Notes: generated by a model from the sequence alone, not told the origin. DNA of 64,000 nucleotides from Kitasatospora aureofaciens (GCA_000720845.1 JODU01000020.1:1-64000); one strand, 5' to 3'. Numbered from the stretch's first letter, positions 42,239-53,390 are shown. Made by a program: numbers and translations.

Positions 42239-42618
42239 CGGGTCCTCCCGTGCCTCGCACCGTATTCCGCCGACAGGTGCAGCCGCTCCACCTGGACGGC
42301 GACCTCCGGCACCGTCATGCCCACCAACGCACGTACCCGCTGGATGACTTGGTGACGCACCCGGCCGCAGCGGGCGCCGATGTCGCACGGGTAGTCGAGT
42401 TCCAGGTGGACCCGGACGTGGGCGGTGTCGTGGTGGACGTCGACGGTGGCGTACGGCCGTGCGGCGTCCGGGTGCAGCGGGCCGAGAGCCTCGTGTGCCG
42501 CCCGTGCGGCGACCTTGGCGACGACCCGGTCGGCGATCCGCGTGGCACCGCGCTCGCCCGGCGCCACCCGGGCCAGGGGTTCGAGGAGCTCACCGGCCCC
42601 ATCGCTCACGCCGGTCAC
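42235..42618 (-). CDS. Asp23/Gls24-family envelope stress protein
   Basis: 127 residues with the Asp23 pattern: TRIADRVVAKVAARAAHEALG, then VDVHHDTAHVRVHLELDYPCDIGARCGRVRHQVIQRVRALVG and a closing strand VAVQVERLHL. Its GTG start overlaps the stop of the small DUF2273-like gene, and its stop overlaps DUF6286. It lies in the cytosol and is probably anchored by AmaP. Two Cys (C78 and C83) are close together. Confidence 0.9.
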   Translation of the reverse strand: MTGVSDGAGELLEPLARVAPGERGATRIADRVVAKVAARAAHEALGPLHPDAARPYATVDVHHDTAHVRVHLELDYPCDIGARCGRVRHQVIQRVRALVGMTVPEVAVQVERLHLSAEYGARHGRTR

Positions 42619-42800
42619 CGCCGCCGGTCGTCGCGGGAGCGGAAGAAGTCACCGAGGTCCATGTCCCCCTCCAGGAGGCGGCCGACGACGAACCCGACGG
42701 CCCCCAGGGCCGCCACCAGCAGGAAGGCACCGAATCCGCCGAAGTATCCGGCGAAGCCCAGTGCCATGCCGGCGATCATGCCGACCACGGCCATGCTCAT
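42615..42800 (-). CDS. Small DUF2273-like membrane protein of the Asp23 cluster
   Basis: 61 residues with two glycine-zipper-like membrane segments (VVGMIAGMALGFAGYFGG and FGAFLLVAALGAVGFVVGRL) and an acidic-basic tail (DMDLGDFFRSRDDRRR). The layout fits DUF2273 proteins found beside asp23/amaP in Firmicutes. ATG 42800 has GAGGGGAG ahead. Confidence 0.85.
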   Translation of the reverse strand: MSMAVVGMIAGMALGFAGYFGGFGAFLLVAALGAVGFVVGRLLEGDMDLGDFFRSRDDRRR

Positions 42801-42863
42801 GGCGCGCTCCCCTCGTTCACTGTTTCGATTCACCGTTCTGTCAGCGTTCGGTCGGCGTCCGCG

Positions 42864-43346
42864 TCACCTGATCCGGGGCTCCGGTTCCTCGTCCTCCTCG
42901 TCGGGCAGCTTCACGTCGCTGACCGCGATGTTGACCTCGACGACCTCCAGACCGGTCATCCGCTCCACCGCCGCGACCACGTTCTCCCGTACATCGCGGG
43001 CCACGTCCGCGATCGACACGCCGTACTCGACGACGATCTCCAGGTCGAGGGCGGTCTGCTTCTCGCCGACCTCGGCCTTCACCCCGCGCGTCACCCCGGA
43101 CTTGGTCCCGCCGGGCACCCGGTCGCGCACGGCGCCGAAGGTGCGGGACATCCCGCTGCCCATCGCGTGCACACCGGCGACGTCCCGTGCCGCCATTCCG
43201 GTGATCTTCTCCACGACGCCGTCGGCGATGGTGGTCCGTCCCCGGGTGCCGGGGTCTCCGCCGCCGCGCCGAATCGTCTGTCCCTTGGCCGCCCCGGAGG
43301 TCTCGATCGTGTCCTGCCCGCTCCGGTGGGTCTCCATGTCGCTCAT
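42864..43346 (-). CDS. Asp23/Gls24-family envelope stress protein
   Basis: 160 residues and probably the first gene of the cluster. The Asp23 core runs from about residue 38: GRTTIADGVVEKITGMAARDVAGVHAM, VKAEVGEKQTALDLEIVVEYGVSIADVARDVRENVVAAVERMTGLEVVEVNIAVSDV. It has an acidic tail (DEEDEEPEPRIR). Asp23 forms abundant membrane-associated filaments under alkaline stress in Staphylococcus. The 64-base gap to the next gene suggests one transcript. It is divergent from the gene at 43434. Confidence 0.93.
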   Translation of the reverse strand: MSDMETHRSGQDTIETSGAAKGQTIRRGGGDPGTRGRTTIADGVVEKITGMAARDVAGVHAMGSGMSRTFGAVRDRVPGGTKSGVTRGVKAEVGEKQTALDLEIVVEYGVSIADVARDVRENVVAAVERMTGLEVVEVNIAVSDVKLPDEEDEEPEPRIR

Positions 43347-43433
43347 CGCCGTACGTCCCCTTCGGTCGTAGTCCTGTCACCACGTTAGGCGGGGTTGCCG
43401 TGCCTCGCGCCACGGATGCGGCAGGCTGGAGGA

Positions 43434-44222
43434 ATGACGACGGCGGACCGGTGGACGCGCGCGGTGCGGGAGCAGTTGGGTCTCGGCAGGCTGCTGCCGC
43501 TGGGCGGCCCGGGCGACGGCGCGTGGATCGCCGAAAGCGCGGCACGGGAGGTGCTGCTGGCGGCGGCCCGGCAGGTGACCGGGGTTCGCCCGGGTGAGCT
43601 GCGGGTCGGTCTCGCGGACCCGGACGAAACCCGGGAGGCCGCCGTGCCGCCTCCGCCGGGCGCGTTGCCGCCCGGTGCGCTGCGGGTGACGGCCGGCTTC
43701 GCGGCGGTCGTGGGGTCCACGGCGGGGGCCCCGGAGCCCCTGCCGACGACGGCCGCGCGTCTGCGTGCCGCGCTGACGGACGCGGCGGACGGGCGGCTGG
43801 GCCTCGCGGTGGCGGACGTGGACCTGCGGGTGACCGGCTTGCTGGACGTGGCCGAGGCCACGCGTACGGCACCCGGCCGTGAGACGGACGCCGGGCCGGA
43901 GCCGGAGCCGGGAGCCGACGACGCCCCCGGCGCGGGCGGGCGCGAGGACGACGGGGCCGTCGGCGGGGACGAGGCCCGGGTCGCCGGGGTCGTGCGGGCG
44001 GTGCCGGGTGTGGTCCGGCTGACGGGCGTACTGGGCCGTCCGGTGCACGTCGCGGAGCCGTCGGCGCGGGAGGGGGCCCTGCCGCGCCGCCATGTCCGGG
44101 TGGAGCTGGCGGTGCACGCGGACCACCGGGCCGTCGAGGTGGCCCGGCGGGTCCGCGCGGTGGTGTCCGAGGCTCTGCCGGACCGTCCGTCGGTGGCGGT
44201 GGTGGTGACGGCCGTCGGCTGA
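43434..44222 (+). CDS. Conserved Streptomyces protein divergent to the Asp23 cluster
   Basis: 262 residues. The N-terminal half holds TADRWTRAVREQLGLGRLLPLGGPGDGAWIAESAAREVLLAAARQV; a Gly/Asp/Glu-rich linker (about 150-185) splits it from a C-terminal strand-rich part, RHVRVELAVHADHRAVEVARRVRAVVSEALPDRPSVAVVVTAVG, which looks Asp23-like to me. Some databases name relatives nucleopolyhedrovirus P10 family, a label with no functional meaning here. ATG 43434 has GGCTGGAGG ahead. It probably belongs to the same envelope-stress unit. Confidence 0.8.
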   Translation: MTTADRWTRAVREQLGLGRLLPLGGPGDGAWIAESAAREVLLAAARQVTGVRPGELRVGLADPDETREAAVPPPPGALPPGALRVTAGFAAVVGSTAGAPEPLPTTAARLRAALTDAADGRLGLAVADVDLRVTGLLDVAEATRTAPGRETDAGPEPEPGADDAPGAGGREDDGAVGGDEARVAGVVRAVPGVVRLTGVLGRPVHVAEPSAREGALPRRHVRVELAVHADHRAVEVARRVRAVVSEALPDRPSVAVVVTAVG

Positions 44223-44247
44223 GGAGCCGCGTTCCCGGCCCGCTCCC

Positions 44248-45051
44248 CTACTCCCCGAGCCCCGCCAGGTCGCGCAGCCGGCGTCCCTGCGCGGCTCGTT
44301 CGGCGGTGCGCTGGGCCTCGTAGTCCCGCGTCTGGGCGCCCTGGAGCAGTGCCTTGGTCTCGACGACCGCGTCGCGCGGTGCGGCCAGGATCGCGGACAC
44401 CAGGTCGTGCACGGCGGGGTCGAGCTGGTCGGCGGGCACGGCGAGGTTGGCCAGGCCGGTGCTCACGGCCTCCTCGGCGGTGACGAAGCGCCCGGTCGCG
44501 CAGATCTCCAGCGCGCGGGCGTATCCGACCAGGGAGACCAGGGGCTGGGTGCCCGTCAGGTCCGGCACCAGCCCCAGGCTGGTCTCGCGCATGGCGAACT
44601 GCACGTCGTCCGCGACGACCCTCAGGTCGCAGGCGAGGGCCAGCTGGAAGCCCGCCCCGATGGCGTGCCCCTGCACGGCGGCGACCGACACGAGGTCGCT
44701 GCGCCGCCACCAGGTGAACGCTTCCTGGTACTCGGCGATGGCCGCGTCCAGCTCTGCGTCGCCGCCCCGTGCGAGGTCGATGAACGACGGTTCGCCGTCG
44801 AAGCCCTCGGGGGTGAACGCCTGCCGGTCGAGCCCGGCCGAGAAGGACTTGCCCTCGGCCCGCAGCACCACGGCACGGACGGAGCCCGGCAGCAGCCGGC
44901 CGGCCTCGGCGAGCGCCCGCCACAGAGCGGGGCTCTGCGCGTTGCGCTTGGCCGGGTTGGTCAGCGTCACCGTGGCGATCGCGTCGTCGACGGTGAGCCG
45001 CACGCCGTCCTGGTCGAGTGCGGGACCGGGGTCGTGGGCGGGCGAAGCCAT
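44248..45051 (-). CDS. Enoyl-CoA hydratase/isomerase family protein
   Basis: 267-residue crotonase-fold protein. The oxyanion hole is formed by the FSAGLD and IGAGFQLALACDLRV segments; the second catalytic position reads LGLVPDLTGTQ, with D where hydratases often have E, so it may be an isomerase or another crotonase. It carries the usual N-terminal strands (ATVTLTNPAKRNAQSPALW). The gene is monocistronic and separated by 158 bases from gbn. Substrate unknown. Confidence 0.92.
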   Translation of the reverse strand: MASPAHDPGPALDQDGVRLTVDDAIATVTLTNPAKRNAQSPALWRALAEAGRLLPGSVRAVVLRAEGKSFSAGLDRQAFTPEGFDGEPSFIDLARGGDAELDAAIAEYQEAFTWWRRSDLVSVAAVQGHAIGAGFQLALACDLRVVADDVQFAMRETSLGLVPDLTGTQPLVSLVGYARALEICATGRFVTAEEAVSTGLANLAVPADQLDPAVHDLVSAILAAPRDAVVETKALLQGAQTRDYEAQRTAERAAQGRRLRDLAGLGE

Positions 45052-45209
45052 GGGGCGCCTCCGAAAGATGCGGTCGTCGTCCCCGCCGCGCGCCGGACGG
45101 TGCGCCGTGCGACGGCAGGGCTAAGTGACTGCACAGTAACCACCCGGACGGTCGGACGACCGGCCGGGTGGCCACCATCACTTTCGGAGTCGAGGGGCCG
45201 CCCGGGGTG

Positions 45210-45431
45210 TCAGGCCGATGTGGCCTTTTTGCCCCGGGTAGCCCCGCCACGCCCTCGGAGCGTGACGCCCGACTCACTGAGCATGCGGTGCACAAAGCCA
45301 TACGAGCGGCCGGTTTCCTCGGCCAACGCCCGGATGCTCGCACCGGCGTCGTACTTCTTCTTCAGGTCTGCCGCGAGCTTGTCGCGCGCGGCGCCGGTAA
45401 CCCGGCTGCCCTTCTTCAGAGTCTCGGCCAC
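45210..45431 (-). CDS. gbn: Gbn, GATC-binding nucleoid-associated HTH protein
   Basis: 73 residues, highly basic: MAETLKKGSRVTGAARDKL followed by a helix-turn-helix (SIRALAEETGRSYGFVHRMLSESGV) and a basic tail (RGRGGATRGKKATSA). I recognise this as the Streptomyces nucleoid-associated protein Gbn (SCO1839 in S. coelicolor), reported to bind GATC-containing sites and affect sporulation and antibiotic timing. ATG 45431 has GGAGGCACG ahead. GATC sites cluster in the DNA just upstream (45472-45475 and 45701-45768), which suggests autoregulation or coating of this region. Confidence 0.93.
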   Translation of the reverse strand: MAETLKKGSRVTGAARDKLAADLKKKYDAGASIRALAEETGRSYGFVHRMLSESGVTLRGRGGATRGKKATSA

Positions 45432-45766
45432 CCGTGCCTCCTCATGGGAAGTGCGCTCTGGTACTCCTCATGATCACCCCTCCCGGCCCTCCTGGCCACC
45501 CATTCGGCAAGGTCGATGAGACAAGCTTGTGACGACAGGAGCGGGTCCCCACATACGGAATGCGTGATTCCAGAGAATCGGACGCGTTCGGCCGAACGGG
45601 TTTCCCCACGTAATTCCAGGTCAGAAAGGCGTCGCGGCCGGGCCCCGACAATGGGGGGTCCGGCCGCGAAATGGATGTAGGACACACCTCTTGATGAGGA
45701 GATCTCACACAGATGGTGGATCACGGATCGGCCGAATGATCCATAACCAGTGGATCATCCATTCGA
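45432..45766. other. Intergenic region between gbn and the ABC-F gene
   Basis: 335 bases with comparatively low GC and no convincing ORF. It contains the gbn promoter, the terminator hairpin at 45634-45667 and a cluster of GATC sites. The two flanking genes run the same way, so it separates two transcripts. Confidence 0.7.
45634..45667 (-). terminator. Terminator hairpin downstream of the ABC-F gene
   Basis: GCGGCCGGGCCCC pairs with GGGGGGTCCGGCCGC (one or two bulges), about 100 bases past the ABC-F stop in its direction of transcription. Confidence 0.7.

Positions 45767-45768
<2 letters not shown>
45701..45768. promoter_or_regulatory. Dense cluster of GATC sites next to gbn
   Basis: GATC occurs at 45701, 45719, 45726, 45738, 45753 and 45765 (six in 68 bases); the ones at 45738 and 45753 are in GATCAT contexts. 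A further GATC at 45472 lies 41 bases before the gbn start. Such density in DNA of this GC content is far above chance and fits binding by Gbn. Confidence 0.6.
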
Positions 45769-47365
<1,597 letters not shown>

Positions 47366-47423
47366 GGTCAGACTCCTGGGCGGGTGGTTGGCGGGGTGGG
47401 CGGCTGTGGAGGTTCCCGCCGCT

Positions 47424-47447
47424 CTAATGCACGAGGAGAATGGCCAT
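47424..47447 (-). CDS. Possible leaderless seven-codon uORF (MAILLVH)
   Basis: ATG at 47447 opens MAILLVH followed by TAG. Six bases upstream of the ATG is TAGACT (complement of 47454-47459), a good Streptomyces -10, so transcription would start on or beside the A of this ATG. The uORF ends 58 bases before the ABC-F start. It could act as a ribosome-stalling leader. No -35 is clear and no conservation can be checked here. Confidence 0.45.
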   Translation of the reverse strand: MAILLVH

Positions 47448-47453
47448 GGGGCC

Positions 47454-47459
47454 AGTCTA
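47454..47459 (-). promoter_or_regulatory. Probable -10 element of the ABC-F gene
   Basis: TAGACT on the minus strand, close to the TAGRAT-type consensus, placed so that transcription starts at the uORF ATG. Confidence 0.5.
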
Positions 47460-47569
47460 ACGGGGCCGTGCAACCGCTTTTCCCCGCGAGCGTTGTCAGT
47501 GGCCGGTGGAAGACTGGGCGAACGGGCCCAAAGCAGCACGGGCCACCGGCTCACGAGGAAGTGATCGGT

Positions 47570-47983
47570 ATGGCAGGCGAAGAGAGCGGGCGTCCGAGTA
47601 TCTGCCCGACGCTCAGGTACGCGGACGCCAAGGCGGCGATCCGGCAGCTCACCGAGGCCTTCGGCTTCACCGCCGCGGCGGTGTACGAGGGCGAGGACGG
47701 CTCGGTGGCCCACGCCGAGCTGGCCCAGGGCAACGGCCTGGTCATGCTCGGCTCGAAGGGCGGGGGCGGCCGCTTCGACGAGGCGATGAAGGGCGGGGGC
47801 CCCACGGGGGTGTACGTCGTGGTGGCGGACGTCGACGCCCATCACCGGCGGGCCGTGGAGCACGGCGCGGAGATCCTGATGCCCCCGACCGACCAGGACT
47901 ACGGCTCGCGGGACTACATGGCCCGCGATCTGGAGGGCAACGTCTGGAGCTTCGGGACGTACGCGCCGGAGGTACCCGGGTAG
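47570..47983 (+). CDS. VOC (glyoxalase-like) superfamily protein
   Basis: 137 residues with one VOC fold: PTLRYADAKAAIRQLTEAFGF at the start (beta-alpha with possible metal-free variant), AHAELAQGNGLVMLGS, GVYVVVADVDAHHRRAVEHGAEI and DLEGNVWSFGTY. The DPxGNxW-type end (LEGNVWSFGTY) is usual for this group. ATG 47570 lies nine bases from GAGGAA; a GTG three codons upstream is possible. Substrate unknown; relatives act in fosfomycin or bleomycin resistance but nothing here shows that. Confidence 0.9.
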   Translation: MAGEESGRPSICPTLRYADAKAAIRQLTEAFGFTAAAVYEGEDGSVAHAELAQGNGLVMLGSKGGGGRFDEAMKGGGPTGVYVVVADVDAHHRRAVEHGAEILMPPTDQDYGSRDYMARDLEGNVWSFGTYAPEVPG

Positions 47984-48041
47984 CCTCCGGCGGTTCGTCC
48001 TTCGGGTTCGTCCGTGGGATTCGTCCGTCGCGCCCGGCCGG

Positions 48042-49460
48042 TCAGCTGCCCCCGGTGTGGACCTGGAAGGCCGCCCGGCGTACGGCCTTGGCCAGGGCGG
48101 GGTCCGGGTGCGCGGCGGCGAGCGCCACCAGCACCTGGACGGTGCGGGGGTGGCCGACCGCGCGGACCTCGTCCAGCAGGGCCGGGACGGTGGCCTGCAC
48201 CGCTGACTCCAGGTGCCGCACCAGCAGCGGGGCCTCCCCGTGGTCGGCGACGGCCGCCGCGGTGTCGACCCACAGCCAGGTGGCCTCCCGGCGGGTGAGG
48301 ACCTCGTGCGCGTCCTCGGGGTCGGCGCCGTCGTGCTCGGCCAGCCACAGCAGGGCGTACGGCCTGAGCGTCGGCTCGTCGACGACGGCGCGGACGTCGG
48401 GCTCGGCGGGCGCCCCGACGACGCGCAGCGCCTCGAAGGCGAGGCCGCGCAGCAGGGCGTCCTCGCCACGGGCGGCCCCGAGCAGTTCGGCGACGGCGCT
48501 GCCGACGGGGCGGGCGGCCAGCCAGGCGCGGTACTCGGCGCGGGCGGCGTTGGGGCGGAGCTGGGCGCAGCCGCGGAGCATGCCCTCGGCCGACTGCTCG
48601 ATGTTGCCGGCGGGGCTCTGCGCGGCGACGCAGATCTGCTCCAGCTTGACCCAGACCGCCCAGTTGCCGAGCGGGGTGAGTGTGGCGTGCCCGTCGCCGC
48701 AGGTGAGGGCGCCGACGGAGGCGAGGGCGTGCAGGGCCCAGTCGAGGAGGGGGGCGAGCGGGGTGTCGGTGGCCGGGTCGGGGTCCGGCTCGGCGCCCGG
48801 GGTGCCGGGTTCGAGCCGGGGGCCGTAGGGCACCTCGCAGCGCTCGGTGCGCAGTTCGGTGACGCGCTGCTCCAGCAGGTCCAGGAGCTGCGCCACGGGG
48901 ACGGGTCCGGCGGACAGCTGGAGGAAGGAGAGCACCTGGGGCATCGCGGAGACGACCTCGGCGACCGCGGCGGGCTCCTGCCCGGCGGGCTCGGGGTGGG
49001 CGAGCGACCAGGCGTCGAAGAGGGCGACCCAGCCGCGCAGCACGGCACTGTCGTCGCGGTTCCAGGCCCGCAGCCGCCAGCCGGGCCGGGCGGTGCCGCC
49101 GTGCACCTCGACCAGTCCGGCGAGGCGGGCGGTGTCCCAGTCGGCGCGGACCTTGGCCACGGGCAGGCCCAGTTCGCGGGCCGCGTGCTCGGCGGTGGCG
49201 TCGGACAGGGTGGCCTTGCCGTCGGCGGTCGCGCTGCCCCGGCCTGGGCCGAGCGCGGAGTCGGCCCAGCGGGCTACCCGGGCCGCGTCGGCAAGACCGG
49301 AGCGCGCCATTCGGGCCAGCTCCGAGCGGGCCGGTGTGCCTTCCGGGGGGCGCGGTGCGGGGCGGCGTGGACGCCGTTGATTCATCGCTGGGGGGGCGGC
49401 GGCCAGGGGTCGCGGGCGGACGAGTCGGAGCCTGGAGTCGCGCGGGATACGGGACGTCAC
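48042..49460 (-). CDS. Conserved actinobacterial protein with HEAT-like repeats
   Basis: 472 residues, Ala/Leu/Glu-rich with many short helices (for example VRAVGHPRTVQVLVALAAAHPDPALAKAVRRAAF at the C-terminus), suggesting a helical-repeat scaffold. No catalytic motif is recognised. GTG 49460 is taken because GGAAG lies nine bases ahead; ATG 49385 would remove 25 basic residues and lacks a ribosome site. Conserved blocks are SELARMARSGLADAARVARWADSALG and NRDDSAVLRGWVALFDAWSLAHP. Function unknown. Confidence 0.8.
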   Translation of the reverse strand: MTSRIPRDSRLRLVRPRPLAAAPPAMNQRRPRRPAPRPPEGTPARSELARMARSGLADAARVARWADSALGPGRGSATADGKATLSDATAEHAARELGLPVAKVRADWDTARLAGLVEVHGGTARPGWRLRAWNRDDSAVLRGWVALFDAWSLAHPEPAGQEPAAVAEVVSAMPQVLSFLQLSAGPVPVAQLLDLLEQRVTELRTERCEVPYGPRLEPGTPGAEPDPDPATDTPLAPLLDWALHALASVGALTCGDGHATLTPLGNWAVWVKLEQICVAAQSPAGNIEQSAEGMLRGCAQLRPNAARAEYRAWLAARPVGSAVAELLGAARGEDALLRGLAFEALRVVGAPAEPDVRAVVDEPTLRPYALLWLAEHDGADPEDAHEVLTRREATWLWVDTAAAVADHGEAPLLVRHLESAVQATVPALLDEVRAVGHPRTVQVLVALAAAHPDPALAKAVRRAAFQVHTGGS

Positions 49461-49691
49461 GGGTGCAGTCTTCCGGTTGACGGTCCGAAAACCCAAACGG
49501 AATGCCCCGGCGGCCTCCCGGAGTGGCGTGCGCGGGGGCCGGGTGCGCAGTCCGGGCACCGGATCGGGCCAGTGGTACGGCGCTGAACGGAACCTGACCG
49601 TCACGCCCACGGGCAGGCGTCACGGAGCGGGCGAAGGGTTCGCGGGAGAGGGTCGCGGGAGGAAGTCGTGCGAGGGGACCGCGGGAGGGGA

Positions 49692-50819
49692 TCAGACCAG
49701 TGGGGTCATGAAGCGGCGGAGAGTCTCCTCGTAGTCCGCGGGGTCGGCGTTCCACATGGCGCCGTGCGGGGCGTCCCGGACGGTGTGGAGGGCGACCAGG
49801 CGCGGGTGGGTGTCGGCGAGGCGGCGGGAGAGGCGCCAGGGGGCCACCGCGTCGCCGGGGCCGTGGAAGATCAGGGTGGGGACGGCCGGGCGGTGGAGGC
49901 CGGCGGTGCCGGTGTCCCGGTCGGCGTGCAGCCCGGCACGGCCCTGCGCGGCCCGGACGGCGAGCGGCAGGAGCGCCCCGGGGGTGCGACGGGCGGCGGC
50001 CAGGGCGCGCAGGGTGGTCTCCCAGCTGAGCACCGGCGAGTCCAGGACGAGCCCCGCGATACGCTCGCGCACGCCGGAGAGCGCGGCGGTGCGCAGGGCC
50101 ATGGTGGCGCCGGTGGACCAGCCCAGCAGGACGACCTGGCGGGCGCCGTGGTCGAGGGCGTAGCGGACGGCCGCGTCCACGTCGCGCCACTCGGTCTCGC
50201 CGAAGTGGTGCAGGCCGTCGGGCGAGGGCGGCGCGCCGACGTCGCCGCGGTAGGCGAGGGCGAGCACCGGGACGTTGCGGCGGTGCAGCGGGGCGATCAG
50301 GTTCAGGGCGTGTTCGCGGGTGGCGGCCAGGCCGTGCACGGCGACGATCCAGGTCGGGCGCGCTCCGGGCAGGAACCAGGCCGGGAGCGGACCGAGCTCC
50401 CCCGGGACCTCGACGTCGGCGTACTCCAGGTCCAGGGCCGTGCCCGGGTTCCCGACGTACAGGTTCGGGGTGAACCACGCCCGGTCGCCGGTCTCCAGGG
50501 TGCCGTGCGTGACGCGTTCGAGGCGGCGTACGACGGTGTCGGCGCCGTGTTCGGCGGTGCCGAGGACCGGGCCGAGGACGGCGTGGGAGCCGTCACCGGC
50601 GAGCCCGTACCGGCCGGGGCGCAGTGCGGCCAGGTCCCGGGTGAGGGTGATCTGTCCGGCGGCGGTGCCGTGCACGGTGAGCCGGGGCTCGGTGGGCAGA
50701 GGCCGGCCGGGGGGCGCCTTGAGCGCGGCGTCGCTGGCGAGCCGGCCGACGGCGACGCTCGCCACCCCGGTCGCCAGGGCTGCGGTGACGGCGGCTGCCG
50801 TTGCGGTGACAGTGCGCAT
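49692..50819 (-). CDS. Alpha/beta hydrolase, probably membrane-anchored or secreted
   Basis: 375 residues. An N-terminal hydrophobic segment (VTATAAAVTAALATGVASVAVG, 4-25) is a signal or anchor. The hydrolase core has WIVAVHGLAATREHAL, nucleophile elbow GWSTGAT (Ser in GWSTG), acid D in HGPGDAV and His in RDAPHGAMW. The extra N-terminal domain (about 40-150) is not familiar. Substrate unknown. It lies 114 bases after the aldolase gene on the same strand. Confidence 0.9.
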   Translation of the reverse strand: MRTVTATAAAVTAALATGVASVAVGRLASDAALKAPPGRPLPTEPRLTVHGTAAGQITLTRDLAALRPGRYGLAGDGSHAVLGPVLGTAEHGADTVVRRLERVTHGTLETGDRAWFTPNLYVGNPGTALDLEYADVEVPGELGPLPAWFLPGARPTWIVAVHGLAATREHALNLIAPLHRRNVPVLALAYRGDVGAPPSPDGLHHFGETEWRDVDAAVRYALDHGARQVVLLGWSTGATMALRTAALSGVRERIAGLVLDSPVLSWETTLRALAAARRTPGALLPLAVRAAQGRAGLHADRDTGTAGLHRPAVPTLIFHGPGDAVAPWRLSRRLADTHPRLVALHTVRDAPHGAMWNADPADYEETLRRFMTPLV

Positions 50820-50933
50820 GGAGCCAGTCTCCTGGTGGAGTCCTCGGGCGGCCAGTGGACGCGTGACGGTGGGTGACGCGGGTGCCGTGTCCCGTAGCCG
50901 GTACCCCGGGAACCGCCCGGCACGCGCCCGGCG

Positions 50934-51626
50934 TCAGCTCCGTTGCCCGTATCCCCGGAGGCGTTCGGTCACCTCCGCCAGTTGCTCCGGCGTCAGCAGG
51001 GACGGCGAGTGGCCCGGCACCGAGGACGCGGTCAGCCAGAGGCGGCACATCCACTCCAGCTGGGCGGTGCGGTCGTAGGCCTGGTCGAGGGAGGTGCCGT
51101 AGGTGATCGTGCCGTGGTTGCGGAGCAGGCAGCCGGTGCGGTCCCTGAGGGCCTCCAGCATGCCGCGGGCGAGTTCGTCGGTGCCGTAGGCCGCGTAGGG
51201 GGCGACCCGGACGGGGCCGCCGAGGGCGGCCGTCATGTAGTGCACCGCCGGGAGTTCGGGGACGAGCAGGGAGACCGCCGTCGCGTGCACGGCGTGGGTG
51301 TGGACGACGGCCCGGGCGTCGGGGTCCGCGCGGTACACGGCCAGGTGCATGGGCAGTTCGCTGGTGGGGACCAGCGTGCCGAGCACCTGCCGTCCGTCCA
51401 GGTCGACGCCGGTCGCGTCGCCCGGGGTCAGCCGGTCGTAGGGCACGCCCGACGGGGTGACCAGGACCGTGTCGCCGACGCGCACGGAGACGTTGCCGGA
51501 GGTGCCGACGACCAGCCCGTCCGCCACCGTCCGGCGGGCCGTCGCGACGAGTTCCTCCCAGGCCGGCTCCCTGGCCGTCTCTCCGGCCGATTCTCCGGAC
51601 CCAGCCCGCGATCGCGTCACAGTCAC
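50934..51626 (-). CDS. Class II aldolase/adducin family protein
   Basis: 230 residues resembling L-fuculose-phosphate aldolase: SGNVSVRVGD, catalytic Glu in VPTSELPMHLAVY, zinc ligands HTH in VVHTHAVHATAV and His in LLRNHGTITYG. It cleaves small sugar phosphates or methylthioribulose-type substrates; the exact one is unclear. The start is a GTG at 51626 with GGAGGAGACGTGACTG ahead. Divergent from the phosphate transporter. Confidence 0.92.
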   Translation of the reverse strand: MTVTRSRAGSGESAGETAREPAWEELVATARRTVADGLVVGTSGNVSVRVGDTVLVTPSGVPYDRLTPGDATGVDLDGRQVLGTLVPTSELPMHLAVYRADPDARAVVHTHAVHATAVSLLVPELPAVHYMTAALGGPVRVAPYAAYGTDELARGMLEALRDRTGCLLRNHGTITYGTSLDQAYDRTAQLEWMCRLWLTASSVPGHSPSLLTPEQLAEVTERLRGYGQRS

Positions 51627-51774
51627 GTCTCCTCCCGAGCGCCCGCGCGCCCCTCACGGCCCCTCGCCGAACGGCCTTGCGGTGATCCTGCCAGGGACGT
51701 CTCCGGAGAGCACCGGAGCGGGCACGCAGAGGGAGGCTCCGGCCCCGCTTCCGGTCACCGCGACGCCCTGCTCA

Positions 51775-51807
51775 GTTCATCTTCCGTTCACCCTGGTTAC
51801 CTACGTT
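51775..51807 (+). promoter_or_regulatory. PHO-box-like direct repeats upstream of the Pit gene
   Basis: GTTCATCTTCC (51775-51785) is followed at exactly 11 bases by GTTCACCCTGG (51786-51796) and a weaker TTACCTACGTT (51797-51807). The 11-base units with a GTTCA half-site match the PhoP box of Streptomyces. The repeats end 36 bases before the start codon, so PhoP could control the transporter. Confidence 0.75.
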
Positions 51808-51843
51808 CGTCGCGCCAACGACCTCGAACGATTGCCTGGGTAA

Positions 51844-53106
<1,263 letters not shown>

Positions 53107-53140
53107 GCCCGCGTCCCGGGTACGAAGGAAGCGAACCTCC

Positions 53141-53362
53141 ATGAGCATCGACTGGGCAGCCCTCGGCTCCGTCTTCGGCGTCAGCCTCGTGGTCACGGTG
53201 GCCCTGGTGGGCCTGTTCACCCTCGGCATCGTCGGCCTCTCCCGCCAGGAGCGGGCCACCGCCGAGGGCGGCTCCGCGACCCTCGCGGTCACCGGCGCGT
53301 ACGCGTGCTTCGCGGCCTGCACGGCGGCGGTGGCGTACGGGATCTATCTGATCGTCGCCTGA
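53141..53362 (+). CDS. Small membrane protein downstream of the phosphate transporter
   Basis: 73 residues with two membrane segments (SVFGVSLVVTVALVGLFTLGIVGL and LAVTGAYACFAACTAAVAYGIYLIV) and a short cytosolic loop SRQERATAEGG. Its spacing of 34 bases after pitH2 and a shared terminator suggest co-transcription; it may assist the transporter. GAAGGAAGCGAACCTCC lies ahead of the ATG. Confidence 0.88.
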   Translation: MSIDWAALGSVFGVSLVVTVALVGLFTLGIVGLSRQERATAEGGSATLAVTGAYACFAACTAAVAYGIYLIVA

Positions 53363-53390
53363 GCGTCGCGCGCTCCGCGGGCGCGCGCCG

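Noticed and set aside
40974..42260. Single 428-codon protein spanning AmaP and upstream
   Set aside because: The AmaP homology and a GTGA overlap place the start at 41561; the upstream part is the shadow of the DUF6286 frame.
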